This document shows positions 8,622-17,524 of a stretch of 64,000 nucleotides of DNA, in pieces. A program made the translations under genes and the position numbers. The stretch's first letter is position 1. Each line of letters begins with the position of its first letter. The stretch spans positions 682,001 to 746,000 of the forward strand of contig NZ_CP067421.1 of assembly GCF_016653635.2 (NCBI RefSeq), read 5' to 3'. The DNA is from Skermanella sp. TT6. GTDB lineage: Bacteria > Pseudomonadota > Alphaproteobacteria > Azospirillales > Azospirillaceae. The notes under the pieces are model-generated. The model made no database searches. It was not told the DNA's origin and saw only the letters and a program-made list of their open reading frames with translations.

Positions 8622-10349
8622 ATGGCGCAGAAGTCCCCCAGGCCGCTGCGGTCACAGGCCTGGTTCGGCGGCGACAGCAAGGACAGCTTCATCCATCGGA
8701 GCTGGATGAAGAACGGCGGACTGCCGGACGATGCCTTCGACGGCCGCCCGGTGATCGGCATCTGCAACACCTTCTCCGAGTTCACGCCGTGCAACGCGCA
8801 TTTCCGCGGCCTGGCGGAGCAGGTGAAGCTGGGCGTGCTGGAGGCGGGCGGCCTTCCGCTGGAATTTCCGGTCTTCTCCTGCGGCGAGTCCAACCTCAGG
8901 CCGACGGCCATGCTGTTCCGCAATCTCGCCTCGATGGATGTCGAGGAGGCGATCCGCGGAAACCCGATGGACGGGGTGGTCCTGATGGCCGGCTGCGACA
9001 AGACCACGCCGTCCCTTCTGATGGGGGCGGCGAGCTGCGACCTGCCGTCGATCGTCATTTCCGGCGGGCCGATGCTGAACGGCAAGTTCCGCGGGGCCGA
9101 CATCGGGTCGGGTACCGACGTCTGGAGATTCTCGGAGGATGTCCGGGCGGGCCGCATGTCGCGCGAGCGTTTCATGGCGGCGGAAAGCGCCATGTCGCGT
9201 TCGCCCGGGCACTGCATGACCATGGGGACGGCTTCGACCATGGCCTCCATGGCCGAATCCCTGGGGCTGACCCTGCCCGGCAACGCCGCCTATCCGGCGG
9301 TGGATGCCCACCGCGCGCGGCTTGCCCGCCTGACCGGCCGGCGCATCGTCGGGATGGTCGGTGAGGATTTGCGCCTGTCCAAGGTCCTGACCCGCAGGGC
9401 CTTCCTCAACGCGATCCGGATGAACGGCGCGATCGGCGGTTCGACCAACGCGGTCGTCCACCTGCTGGCGATCGCCGGACGCGTCGGGGTCGACCTGACG
9501 CTCGACGACTGGGATGCCGCCGGCCGGAACGTGCCGACGATCGTCAACCTGATGCCGTCCGGGCGGTACCTGATGGAGGATTTCTGCTATGCCGGCGGCA
9601 TCCCGGCGGTGATGAAGGAACTGTCGGACCTGCTGGACCTGGACGTGCCGACCGTGACGGGAGGGACCCTGGGCGACAACATCCGCTCCGCCGAGAACTT
9701 CGATCCCGACGTGATCCTGCCCCGCGACCGGGCCCTGGTGCGGGACGGAGGCATCGCCGTGCTGCGCGGCAACCTGGCGGCCGCCGGCGCGATCCTGAAG
9801 CCGTCGGCCGCGTCGCCCGAGCTGATGCGCCATCGCGGCCGCGCCGTCGTCTTCGAGAGCATCGAGCACTACAAGGCGACGGTCGATGACCCCTCCCTGG
9901 AGATCGACGAGACCTGCGTGATGGTGCTGAAGAACTGCGGCCCGAAGGGTTATCCGGGGATGGCCGAGGTCGGCAACATGGCGCTGCCGAAAAAGCTGCT
10001 GGAACGCGGCGTGCGGGACATGGTGCGGATCTCTGACGCCCGCATGTCGGGCACCGCCTACGGCACCGTGGTCCTGCACTGCGCCCCCGAGGCCGCGGTC
10101 GGCGGCACGCTGGCGCTGGTGCGGACCGGCGATTTCATCGAGCTGGACGTCGAGGCAAGGCGCCTGCACCTGGACGTGGCGGAGGACGAACTGGCCCGCC
10201 GCGCCGCCGCCTGGTCGCCGCCCGAACCGTCGATGCGGGGCGGTTACCAGAGCCTCTACGTGGAACATGTCCTGCAGGCCGATCGGGGCGCCGATCTGGA
10301 TTTCCTGGTCGGTTGCCGGGGCCACGACGTGCCGCGCGAGAGTCATTGA
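8622..10349 (+). CDS. IlvD/Edd-family sugar-acid dehydratase
   Basis: This 575-residue dehydratase is in the IlvD/Edd family, whose members remove water from dihydroxy acids or aldonic acids using an iron-sulfur cluster. The three cluster cysteines are recognisable in TPCNAHF, MAGCDKTTPS and [13 protein letters not shown], the arrangement of the 2Fe-2S L-arabinonate/xylonate branch. [13 protein letters not shown] near the C-terminus is the active-site serine region. The ATG at 8622 is chosen because GAGAGAAAGGA precedes it; an in-frame start 63 bases upstream lacks support. It is probably a pentonate or hexonate dehydratase rather than valine biosynthesis. A paralogue lies at 39253-40986. The substrate is unknown. 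Confidence 0.85.
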   Translation: MAQKSPRPLRSQAWFGGDSKDSFIHRSWMKNGGLPDDAFDGRPVIGICNTFSEFTPCNAHFRGLAEQVKLGVLEAGGLPLEFPVFSCGESNLRPTAMLFRNLASMDVEEAIRGNPMDGVVLMAGCDKTTPSLLMGAASCDLPSIVISGGPMLNGKFRGADIGSGTDVWRFSEDVRAGRMSRERFMAAESAMSRSPGHCMTMGTASTMASMAESLGLTLPGNAAYPAVDAHRARLARLTGRRIVGMVGEDLRLSKVLTRRAFLNAIRMNGAIGGSTNAVVHLLAIAGRVGVDLTLDDWDAAGRNVPTIVNLMPSGRYLMEDFCYAGGIPAVMKELSDLLDLDVPTVTGGTLGDNIRSAENFDPDVILPRDRALVRDGGIAVLRGNLAAAGAILKPSAASPELMRHRGRAVVFESIEHYKATVDDPSLEIDETCVMVLKNCGPKGYPGMAEVGNMALPKKLLERGVRDMVRISDARMSGTAYGTVVLHCAPEAAVGGTLALVRTGDFIELDVEARRLHLDVAEDELARRAAAWSPPEPSMRGGYQSLYVEHVLQADRGADLDFLVGCRGHDVPRESH

Positions 10350-10438
10350 TCGGAACCCCGCCGGCTGCGGCCGGTATTGCGCAAGCGCTCCGAACCCGTG
10401 ATCCTTAGGTGACGCACCAATCAGGAAAGAGGAACGCC

Positions 10439-11473
10439 GTGACAGACAAGCTTCCGGAGCTCCGGCTGACGGCCGAGCATCTCCATCTGGCCGAGGCGGA
10501 CGCGGAACGGCTGCTGGACGGGTACCGGATCCGGCGCGGCGACCGGGTGATGGATCCCAAGGCGCAGGTGATCGGCGAAGTGATCAAGCAGCTGCGCTCC
10601 CCCGACAGCCTGCCGACGCCGGAGGAGTCGCGCGGCCAGTTCCGGAAGATGGTCGAACTGCTCGACGAGCCGCCGCCGGCCTCGGTCGAGGTTTCCGACC
10701 TCGCCTGCCCCGGCCCGGCGGGACAGGTCCCGTTGCGGCTCTACGCGCCAGAGGGTACGGGAGCCCGGCCCCTGCTGCTGTATCTCCACGGCGGAGGATG
10801 GATCCAGGGGGACCTGGAGACCCATCACGGCGCCTGCGGCAAGCTCGCCGCCTGGTCCGGATGCCTTGTGCTCGCCGTCGACTACCGGCTGGCGCCCGAG
10901 CACAAGTTCCCCGCCGGGTTGGAAGACTGCCTCGCGGCGTGGCGCTGGCTCGCCGCCAACGCGGCCACGCTCGGCGCCGATCCCGCGCGGCTGGCGGTCG
11001 GCGGCGATTCGGCGGGCGGCAACCTCGCCGCGGCGGTCTGCCAGATCCTGGCGGCCGGGGGCGAACCCGGGCCCGCGGCCCAGCTGCTGATCTATCCTTC
11101 ACTGGATTTGGGCTGGCAGCTGCCCTCGCACCGGGAACTGGCGGATGCCTACATCCTGCCCAGGATCCGGGTCCGCTGGTACACCGAGCTGTATCTGTCG
11201 TCCCCGGAGCAGGCGGCCGATGTCCGCGTTTCCCCCCTGTGGACGGAGGACCTGCGCGGGCAGCCCCCGGCGATGATCGTCACCGCGGGTTTCGACCCGC
11301 TGCTCGACGACGGGCGCCGCTATGCCGACCGGCTCGAGGCGGCGGGCGTGCCGGTGGCCTACCGCGAGTTCACCGGACAGATCCACGCCTTCATCTCGCT
11401 CACCCGCGTGATCCCCCAGGGCAACGAGTGCCTGCGGGAGATGGCCGGTTGGCTGAAGTCGAGGCTGGGCTGA
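10439..11473 (+). CDS. Alpha/beta hydrolase, hormone-sensitive-lipase (acetyl-esterase) family
   Basis: This 344-residue esterase of the HSL/family IV group hydrolyses short-chain esters. The oxyanion motif HGGGW, the nucleophile elbow GDSAGGN, the aspartate in GFDPLLDD and the histidine in GQIHAF form the full catalytic set. The GTG at 10439 is preferred because AAAGAGGA lies about seven bases before it. It has no signal peptide, so it is cytoplasmic. It follows the sugar-acid dehydratase at about 90 bases and may share its transcript, possibly opening lactones or removing acyl groups; that link is speculative. Confidence 0.88.
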   Translation: MTDKLPELRLTAEHLHLAEADAERLLDGYRIRRGDRVMDPKAQVIGEVIKQLRSPDSLPTPEESRGQFRKMVELLDEPPPASVEVSDLACPGPAGQVPLRLYAPEGTGARPLLLYLHGGGWIQGDLETHHGACGKLAAWSGCLVLAVDYRLAPEHKFPAGLEDCLAAWRWLAANAATLGADPARLAVGGDSAGGNLAAAVCQILAAGGEPGPAAQLLIYPSLDLGWQLPSHRELADAYILPRIRVRWYTELYLSSPEQAADVRVSPLWTEDLRGQPPAMIVTAGFDPLLDDGRRYADRLEAAGVPVAYREFTGQIHAFISLTRVIPQGNECLREMAGWLKSRLG

Positions 11474-11496
11474 GACCAGGACCGGGCGGGGGCGGC

Positions 11497-12231
11497 TCAG
11501 GCGAGGCTTTTCGCCAGCAGGAGCAGGGCGGAGACCGCCGAAAGGCCGAGCAGAACCGGCCGCACCCGCCCGCGGTCGACCGCGCGCCGGCCCCAGAAGG
11601 ACAGCGCGAACCCGACCGGCACCGCCGGGGCGAGATAGGCCGTCAGGATCATCTCCGTCCGGCCGAAATGGCCGAACAGGGCCAGGGCGGCGATCGAGAA
11701 CCCGGCGCCGACGACGAAGAACGCACCCATGGTCGAGCGCACCTCCGGACCGGCCGCGTTCTGGAGAACGATCGCCATGGGCGGTGCGCCGATCGAGGTG
11801 AGCGTGCCCATGTAGCCCGAGGCCGCCCCGGCCGTGAACAGGGTCCCGGGGGTCGTGCGGACGCGCGGACCGGCCAGGCTGAGCCCGACCGCCGCGAGGA
11901 CCAGCACGGAGAAGGTCACCCCGAACGCCGACGCGGGCATCAGCGAGATGCTGAGCCCCGCCAGGAAGGATGCGGGGATGCGCCCGCACAGCGCCACCAG
12001 CAGCTTGGCGGGGTCGATCGAGCGCCACTCGCGCGCCGCCTGCAGCACCGAGATCAGGAAGGCCAGTGCCAGAAGCGGCCCCGGGACGAACGCCGGGTCC
12101 ATCATGCCCAGGATCGGCGCCGCCAGCAGGCCGAAGCCCAGGCCGGTCGACCCCTGCACGGCGGCGGCCAGGGCGACGCAGGCGAAGGCGGCGGCGTAGA
12201 TCCAGCCGCCGAGGGCTATCGAGGACAGCAT
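11497..12231 (-). CDS. TauE/SafE (TSUP) family membrane permease
   Basis: This 244-residue integral membrane protein has about seven to eight hydrophobic segments and the repeated TSUP motifs (GSTGLGFGLLAAPIL near the N-terminus and SGYMGTLTSIGAPPMAIVLQ in the second half). TSUP proteins export or import small anions such as sulfite, sulfonates or carboxylates. The gene is third in a leftward set after the GntR regulator and the cyclodeaminase-like enzyme, 31 bases behind the latter, so it is probably coexpressed and moves the substrate or product of that pathway. The substrate is unknown. Confidence 0.85.
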   Translation of the reverse strand: MLSSIALGGWIYAAAFACVALAAAVQGSTGLGFGLLAAPILGMMDPAFVPGPLLALAFLISVLQAAREWRSIDPAKLLVALCGRIPASFLAGLSISLMPASAFGVTFSVLVLAAVGLSLAGPRVRTTPGTLFTAGAASGYMGTLTSIGAPPMAIVLQNAAGPEVRSTMGAFFVVGAGFSIAALALFGHFGRTEMILTAYLAPAVPVGFALSFWGRRAVDRGRVRPVLLGLSAVSALLLLAKSLA

Positions 12232-12262
12232 TTCCGTGTACGAAGCTCCGTATGGCGGGCCG

Positions 12263-13183
12263 TCAGGTCCGCTCGCTCGACAGGCGGTTCCAGACTTCGG
12301 CGGCGCAGGCGACGTCCTCCAGCCCGATGCCGACGCTCTCGAACAGGAAGATCTCGTCGGGCCGTGTCCTTCCGGGAGCCCGGCCGGTCAGGATCGCGCC
12401 CAGTTCGACCGCGCTGTCCCACGAGAAGGCGCCGGCCTCGGCGGCGAGCAGCAGGTCCCCCGCCTCCTCGCGCGCCTGGGGCAGCCACTCGACCACGACC
12501 CGCGCCGCACCGATGACGTCGGCGCCGATCTCGGCATGGCCGGGCAGGGTGGAGCCGACCGCCGCCACGAAGGCGCCGGGGGCGAGCTGGTCGAGACCGA
12601 ACAGGGGCGTGGCCGACCGGGTGGCCGTCACGACCAGCCCGGCCCCGTCGAGCGCCGCCCGCGTTCCCGCCTGTTCGACCGGAAGGCCCGTCGCCTCGGC
12701 CATGCGGCGGCAGAAATCCCGCGCGTCGCCGCGGCTGACGACCCGCACCTGCCGGACGGGCAGGGTGCCGGCCAGGGCGCGGACGTGGGAGCCCGCCTGT
12801 ATGCCGGTGCCGAAGACCGCGAGGGTGTCGGCATCGGCCCGGGCGAGTGCCCGCGCGGCGACCGCGGTCACGGCCGCGGTGCGCACTTCGGTCATCGCGT
12901 CGCTCTCCAGCACGGCGAGCGGGGCGCCGCTCTCCGCGTCGAACAGCAGGACCACGAACCGGAACCGCCCGGCGATCGTGGTGTAGACCTTGGCTCCCGC
13001 GACCCTGCCGCCGAGGTCGACGGCGGCCATGGTGGACAGCTTGACAGGACCGGCGATGGTCCTGACCCGGGCCTGCACGGCGGCCTGCCCGTCGGCGAAA
13101 TGCCGGAGCGCGCGGTCCACCGCCTCCCGGGCGGCGGCGGGGTCGAGGAGTCGCCTGACGGTGGCGTCGTCGATCAGCTTCAT
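12263..13183 (-). CDS. Ornithine cyclodeaminase / mu-crystallin family enzyme
   Basis: This 306-residue protein belongs to the OCD/mu-crystallin family: NAD(P)-dependent enzymes that deaminate and cyclise ornithine, reduce cyclic or open ketimines, or make N-substituted amino acids. The dinucleotide-binding motif is FGTGIQAGSHVRAL near residue 120, and the family signatures AGAKVYTT and LESDAMTEVRTAA are present. Its ATG overlaps the stop of the GntR regulator (ATGA), so the two are translationally coupled. The family is too varied to give the substrate; a ketimine reductase or an amino-acid-processing role is plausible. The neighbouring diiron oxidase operon hints at a nitrogen-containing substrate. 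Confidence 0.87.
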   Translation of the reverse strand: MKLIDDATVRRLLDPAAAREAVDRALRHFADGQAAVQARVRTIAGPVKLSTMAAVDLGGRVAGAKVYTTIAGRFRFVVLLFDAESGAPLAVLESDAMTEVRTAAVTAVAARALARADADTLAVFGTGIQAGSHVRALAGTLPVRQVRVVSRGDARDFCRRMAEATGLPVEQAGTRAALDGAGLVVTATRSATPLFGLDQLAPGAFVAAVGSTLPGHAEIGADVIGAARVVVEWLPQAREEAGDLLLAAEAGAFSWDSAVELGAILTGRAPGRTRPDEIFLFESVGIGLEDVACAAEVWNRLSSERT

Positions 13184-13917
13184 GCCGGCTCCGCCCCATC
13201 TATCCGGTGGCGGACGGTCTCGGCAAAGGCCTTGACGGCCCTGCCGACATGGCGGTTCGCCAGGATCGCGGCCAGCTCCTCGTCGCCATCGGCGATCGCC
13301 CTCAGGATGGCGGCATGCTCGCGCCAGGCATCGATCTGCCGCCAGGAGACGGAGGAAAGATACATCCAGTGCGTCCGGTCGCGCAGGCTGCGCATGAAGT
13401 CGGCCAGGAAGCGGTTGCAGCCGGCGTCCGCCAGGAAGCCGTGGAACTCGTCGTTGATGGTATTGAGCCCCTCGCGGTCGTCCGCTCCCGCGGCGGCATC
13501 GCCGCGCTCGAGCAGCGCTTCGATCCGGGCGCGGATCTCCGGCGTGACGCGCCGGGCCGCGAAACGCGCGCTGAGTCCTTCCAGTTCGGCCCGCAGCTCG
13601 CTCAGTTCGCGGAACTCCTCCTCGCTCAGCGAGGCGACGAAGGCGCCGCGCCGGGGGAGCACGGCGACGAGGCCTTCGGTTTCCAAAGAGCGCAGCGCTT
13701 CGCGGACCGGATTCCGGGAGACTCCCAGCTCCTCCGCCAGCCGCTCCTCCACCAAGCGGGTGCCGGGCGCCAGGGCGCCGGACAGGATGCTGCGCCGGAT
13801 CTCGCCGGTGACGACGTCGCGCAGCGCCGGATGAGGGGGCTGCTGGAGCGGGCGCGGCTCTCCGGAGGATGTGCCAGGGGACGACGACGTCGGAAGAGGC
13901 TGTCTCATGATGCTCAT
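13180..13917 (-). CDS. GntR-family transcription regulator, FCD (FadR) subfamily
   Basis: This regulator of about 245 residues has an N-terminal winged helix (RLVEERLAEELGVSRNPVREAL) and an all-helical FCD ligand domain with the usual metal-binding pattern (NDEFHGFL, then WREHAAIL). FCD members bind small organic acids and release palindromic operators. The ATG at 13917 (MSIMRQP) is chosen; a second ATG at 13908 is equally possible, and the long upstream extension is not family-like. It is coupled to the OCD gene downstream and faces the transporter gene. Four GTATAC boxes fill the divergent region and are its likely operators. Confidence 0.9.
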   Translation of the reverse strand: MSIMRQPLPTSSSPGTSSGEPRPLQQPPHPALRDVVTGEIRRSILSGALAPGTRLVEERLAEELGVSRNPVREALRSLETEGLVAVLPRRGAFVASLSEEEFRELSELRAELEGLSARFAARRVTPEIRARIEALLERGDAAAGADDREGLNTINDEFHGFLADAGCNRFLADFMRSLRDRTHWMYLSSVSWRQIDAWREHAAILRAIADGDEELAAILANRHVGRAVKAFAETVRHRIDGAEPA

Positions 13918-13944
13918 GGTCGGCTCGGCATAAAATTGTCTTTT

Positions 13945-14217
13945 GTATACGGCCTTGGACGCGGAGCGTACCCGGAAACGGACGACACCAGCAAGCCCAA
14001 AGGGAGGACTGGCACCAAATCGTATACAGGATGCGACCGATGTCTTGATCCGACAGGATCGAAGGCTAGTGCGTTGAAATTTTCCATCACAGAACGCGGT
14101 CATCACAGCAACATAACTGCTTTTTTACCTGTGGCACCCATGCGGACGCGCATTCCGCGACATTTCCATATTGACGCTTCGGACGACTGTATACAGACTA
14201 GTCCGTGTTCGGTATAC
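13945..14217. promoter_or_regulatory. Divergent control region with four GTATAC boxes
   Basis: GTATAC occurs at 13945-13950, 14022-14027, 14189-14194 and 14212-14217 within the 413 bases between the GntR gene and the transporter gene. The third is the perfect palindrome CTGTATACAG. A given 6-mer is expected about once in 4 kb, so four copies in 273 bases is striking. FCD-type GntR regulators usually bind short palindromes with a GT...AC core, so these are probably the sites of the adjacent regulator, controlling both directions. No promoter could be assigned with confidence. Confidence 0.65.
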
Positions 14218-14330
14218 AGAACCGTGGCGATGTCGAGGGAAAAATACTCCCGGCGGATCCATAAGAAAATGAACGGGAGGAGGGTCGCCGCCGGCGGGCC
14301 CTTGAAATATCAAACAAGAGGTTCTGGCGC

Positions 14331-15917
14331 ATGGAACCAGTCCACTACGTCTATCTCTGCGGTGTTGCGGCCATCGTCGTTTCAATGATTCTGCGAACGA
14401 ATGTCGTGGTGGCTGCGATCATCGCTACGCTCGCCGTAGCTGCTGCTTTTTCGGGCGATGTGATCATTGCCATTACCGCCGTGTTCAACAGCTCCCTCGT
14501 GGCGGCGAAGGAGTTGTTCAGCATCTTCCTCGTGATCGCCTTCATGACGGCCCTGCTGAATGCCCTGCGCTCCCTCGGGGCCGACCAGAAGATGGTCAGT
14601 CCGCTCCGTCACGTCGTCGGCAACGGCCATATGGCGTTCCTGGTGCTGGCATCCGTCACCTACGTGATCTCGCTGTTCTTCTGGCCCACGCCGGCCGTGC
14701 CGCTGGTGGTGGCGACCCTGCTGCCGGCGGCGATCGTCGCCGGCCTGTCCCCGATCGGGGCCGCAATGGCCATGGCGATCGCGGGACAGGGCATGGCGCT
14801 TTCGTCGGACTACGTGATCCGGGTGGCGCCGTCCATCAGCGCACGGGCCGCCGGCCTGCCCGACGCCACGGCAATGGTCGCCGACAAGGCCTTGGTGATG
14901 TCGCTGATCACCGGCGCGGTGGCGCTGACGCTGGGCTATCTGGCGATCCGCCGGACCATCAAGGCGCCGGACCGGCAGCACCTGTCGATCTGGCTGACGG
15001 GGTCGCCGGCCGGCGAGGGCATCGCGGAGCAGCGGCGCCGGATCGCCCGTATCGGATCGTTCAACAAGTCGGTGCTTGCCCTGCGCGCGGCTCCCGAAGC
15101 GGCGGCCGCGGAGAAGCCGGCCAGGCTGCCGCCGGGCAATGCCGAGCTGACCGGCGACGGTACCCTGGCCCTCGACGGGACCGTCGGCTCCCTCGATGTG
15201 GTCGGCCAGGGGCGCTGGCCGAACGTGCTGGCCCTGCTGACGCCGGTCGTGTTCCTGTCGCTGATCGCCTACATGCTGGCTCCCAAGTTCGTTCCCGGCC
15301 TGTCGAGCCTGAAGGGCGGCGAGGCGGCGGCGCTGGTGGGCGGGACCGCGACGCTGCTGATGCTGTTCGCGACCTTCGCCTGCAACGGCAGGAAGGCGAT
15401 CCACATCGCCGCCGACCACATCGTGGACGGGCTGGTCTTCGCCTTCCGGGCCATGGGCACCGTGCTGCCGATCGCCGGCTTCTTCTTTCTCGGCTCGTCC
15501 GAGACCTCGGGCACGATCCTGGGGCTTCCCGCCGGCGTCGCCGGTCCGGCGCTGCTGTTCGAGGCGATCCAGTCGATGCAGCACCTGATCCCGCACAGCG
15601 CCACGGCCATCGCGTTCGGCGTGCTGGTCGTGGGGATCATCACCGGCATCGACGGTTCCGGCTTCTCCGGCCTGCCGCTGACCGGGGCCCTGGCCGGCGC
15701 GCTGGCCCCGGTCGCCAACGCCGATCCAACGACGCTGGCGGCGATCGGCCAGATCGGCTCGATCTGGACGGGCGGGGGAACGCTCGTCGCCTGGTCCTCG
15801 CTGATCGCCATCGCCGGCTTCGTCCGCGTGCCGGTGCTGGAACTGGTCCGCGCGCTCTTCCTGCCGGTCGTGGCCGGCCTGTTCGTCGCGACCCTTGCCG
15901 CCGTGGTCCTGTGGTGA
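14331..15917 (+). CDS. Multi-pass membrane transporter, IT-superfamily-like, unknown substrate
   Basis: This 528-residue inner-membrane protein has about eleven to twelve hydrophobic segments in two halves, joined by a hydrophilic loop at residues about 215-285 (rich in RRR, AAPEAAAAEKPAR). The general plan resembles ion-transporter superfamily carriers for organic anions, but I do not recognise the exact family. FFWPTPAVPLVV and AGQGMALSSDYV in the first half and GIDGSGFSGLPLTG in the second look like substrate or ion sites. It is the first gene of the diiron-oxidase operon, opposite the GntR regulator, so it most likely imports the pathway substrate. Confidence 0.72.
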   Translation: MEPVHYVYLCGVAAIVVSMILRTNVVVAAIIATLAVAAAFSGDVIIAITAVFNSSLVAAKELFSIFLVIAFMTALLNALRSLGADQKMVSPLRHVVGNGHMAFLVLASVTYVISLFFWPTPAVPLVVATLLPAAIVAGLSPIGAAMAMAIAGQGMALSSDYVIRVAPSISARAAGLPDATAMVADKALVMSLITGAVALTLGYLAIRRTIKAPDRQHLSIWLTGSPAGEGIAEQRRRIARIGSFNKSVLALRAAPEAAAAEKPARLPPGNAELTGDGTLALDGTVGSLDVVGQGRWPNVLALLTPVVFLSLIAYMLAPKFVPGLSSLKGGEAAALVGGTATLLMLFATFACNGRKAIHIAADHIVDGLVFAFRAMGTVLPIAGFFFLGSSETSGTILGLPAGVAGPALLFEAIQSMQHLIPHSATAIAFGVLVVGIITGIDGSGFSGLPLTGALAGALAPVANADPTTLAAIGQIGSIWTGGGTLVAWSSLIAIAGFVRVPVLELVRALFLPVVAGLFVATLAAVVLW

Positions 15918-16044
15918 CGGCCCGACGGGCCCGGTGCCGCGCGGACCATACCCGCAACCCGTAACACCCTTCCACCGCAGGGGCCGAATCCCCGGATCGA
16001 CCGGCCGACGGGGTCCCTGCCACTTCCGAGAACGAGAGGACGTC

Positions 16045-16776
16045 ATGACCAAGCTGATGAACCAGGACGAGTTCCGCACGGCGCTGGAGAACGCCATCCA
16101 GGGCAAGAGCGCCAACAAGTCCCCGTTCAGCGTCGCCTGGGCTTCCGGCCGGCTGACCCGCGACCATCTCGCCCGGTGGGCCGAGAACCATTACCACTAT
16201 GTCGGCCCGTTCGCGGACTATCTCGGCTACATCTACGCCCGCATGCCGGAACGGTACACCGAGGCAAAGGATTTCCTGCTGGCCAACATGTACGAGGAGG
16301 AGATCGGCGGCGACCGGCACACCGACCTGCTGATCCGGTTCGCCGAAGCCTGCGGCACGACCGCCGAGCGGGTGCGGGACCCCGAGAACATGTCGCCGAC
16401 CACCCGCGGCCTGCAGAGCTGGTGCTACACGGTCGCCATGCGCGAGGACCCCATCGTCGCCGTGGCCGGCCTGGTCGTCGGGCTGGAATCGCAGGTGCCG
16501 TCGATCTACCGCAAGCAGACCCCGACGCTGCGGGACAAGTACGGCTTCACCGACGAGGAGGTGGAGTTCTTCGACCTCCATATCGTCTCGGACGAGATCC
16601 ACGGGGAGCGCGGCTACCAGATCGTCCTGGAGCACGCCGACACCGTGGAACTGCAGCAGCGCTGCCTAAAGATCTGCGAGATCGGCGCCCAGATGCGACT
16701 GCTCTACACCACGGCGCTCTACAACGACTACGCGGCGGACAAGATCCCGCTCGGCGAACTCGGCCTCGCGGCCTGA
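16045..16776 (+). CDS. Heme-oxygenase-like diiron oxidase (TenA/PqqC/CADD-like)
   Basis: This 243-residue protein has the TenA/PqqC-like helical fold and, unlike thiaminases, a full metal site. Glu85, His92, Glu148, His179, Asp183 and His186 reproduce the order and nearly the spacing of the six iron ligands of CADD (EEIGGDRH, GLESQ, LHIVSDEIHG). Heme-oxygenase-like diiron oxidases activate O2 for C-C or C-N cleavage, N-oxygenation or desaturation. The start at 16045 is backed by GAGAGGA. The following genes encode two 2Fe-2S ferredoxins and a flavin reductase, the electron supply such an oxidase needs. An aldehyde dehydrogenase in the same operon suggests that an aldehyde is made. The substrate is unknown. 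Confidence 0.85.
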   Translation: MTKLMNQDEFRTALENAIQGKSANKSPFSVAWASGRLTRDHLARWAENHYHYVGPFADYLGYIYARMPERYTEAKDFLLANMYEEEIGGDRHTDLLIRFAEACGTTAERVRDPENMSPTTRGLQSWCYTVAMREDPIVAVAGLVVGLESQVPSIYRKQTPTLRDKYGFTDEEVEFFDLHIVSDEIHGERGYQIVLEHADTVELQQRCLKICEIGAQMRLLYTTALYNDYAADKIPLGELGLAA

Positions 16777-16783
16777 GCCGGAG

Positions 16784-16805
16784 GCGCGGCGCCCGGGCGC
16801 CGCGC
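16784..16805 (+). terminator. Perfect 22-bp GC palindrome after the diiron oxidase gene
   Basis: The 22 bases are fully self-complementary and would form a very stable hairpin starting eight bases after the stop codon, followed by TTCCCCCC. It may act as a partial terminator or as a 3' stabiliser that raises the oxidase above the downstream electron carriers. The next gene starts 38 bases later. Confidence 0.55.
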
Positions 16806-16843
16806 TTCCCCCCGGAGTTCCCGCAATCATCGGAAAAAGCCAG

Positions 16844-17149
16844 ATGCCGACGGTCATTTTTCACAAGGGGGGCCAGACCTACCGGGACGAGGTCCAGGAC
16901 CGGACCAACCTGGTGGTGCGGGCCGGCATTAGGAAATTCCCTTTCCCGCACCTGAGCTACAGCTGCGGCATGGGCAAGTGCGGGAAATGCGCCTGCCGCG
17001 TCGTCAAGGGCGCCGAGCATCTTCCCGAACCGAACTGGAAGGAGAGGAAGCGGCTCGGCGATCGGATCGCCTCCGGGTACCGGCTGGCCTGTCAGCTTTG
17101 GCTGACCCACGACGCCGAGTTCGTGCAGGACGAGAGCGACGCGGCCTGA
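16844..17149 (+). CDS. 2Fe-2S plant-type ferredoxin (first of two)
   Basis: This 101-residue single-domain ferredoxin has the plant-type cluster pattern: Cys41, Cys46 and Cys49 in SCGMGKCGKC, and Cys83 in RLACQ. An extra cysteine at 51 is notable. The rest is the ordinary beta-grasp fold. Placed between the diiron oxidase and an unknown gene, it is most simply an electron donor to the oxidase, reduced by the flavoprotein encoded at 19880. Its start follows a weak AAAAAGCCAG leader. It differs clearly in sequence from the second ferredoxin at 17524, so the two may serve different steps. Confidence 0.9.
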   Translation: MPTVIFHKGGQTYRDEVQDRTNLVVRAGIRKFPFPHLSYSCGMGKCGKCACRVVKGAEHLPEPNWKERKRLGDRIASGYRLACQLWLTHDAEFVQDESDAA

Positions 17150-17200
17150 GGGTTCGGGCAGCCCCGCATCCCACGTCCACCCATTCCGCTGGAGATTTCC

Positions 17201-17524
17201 ATGTACGTCATCCTGACCAGCAAGCCCGGACAGTTCCGGACCGAGCCAAGCGAGGACCTGCGTCCCATCGAGGTCTACGACTATCTTTTCTACGGCTCCA
17301 GAAAGGCGCGGTTCAGCATCGCCGAGCTGGTCCGCGACACCCGGGTCACGATCGTCGACGAGCCCGAGTGCGGCATCGTCAACCGCGTCCCGTCCAAGTT
17401 CCTGGAGAAGTTCGATACCGTCGAGCGGGCGCGCCGCGAACTGGAGCATCTCACCTCCTTCGGCGGCATGGACGCGCGGCTGGTCCGTCTCGACCCCGCC
17501 CGGGCCGATGCGGTGGCCGTGTGA
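17201..17524 (+). CDS. Uncharacterised 107-residue protein of the diiron-oxidase operon
   Basis: I do not recognise this family. The protein is soluble, begins MYVILTSKPGQFRTE, and has a compact alpha/beta look with an EVYDYLFYG segment and one cysteine in DEPECGIVNRVP. Its start follows a GGAGATTTCC leader and its stop overlaps the ATG of the next ferredoxin (TGATG), so the two are translationally coupled and probably act together. Possible roles are an oxidase subunit, an effector like the small regulatory proteins of monooxygenases, or a ferredoxin docking factor. None can be shown from the sequence. Confidence 0.75.
   Translation: MYVILTSKPGQFRTEPSEDLRPIEVYDYLFYGSRKARFSIAELVRDTRVTIVDEPECGIVNRVPSKFLEKFDTVERARRELEHLTSFGGMDARLVRLDPARADAVAV

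Noticed and set aside
14171..14195. TTGACG and TATACA as a promoter of the transporter gene
   Set aside because: The spacing is 13 bases, too short for a housekeeping promoter; the TATACA belongs to a GTATAC box.
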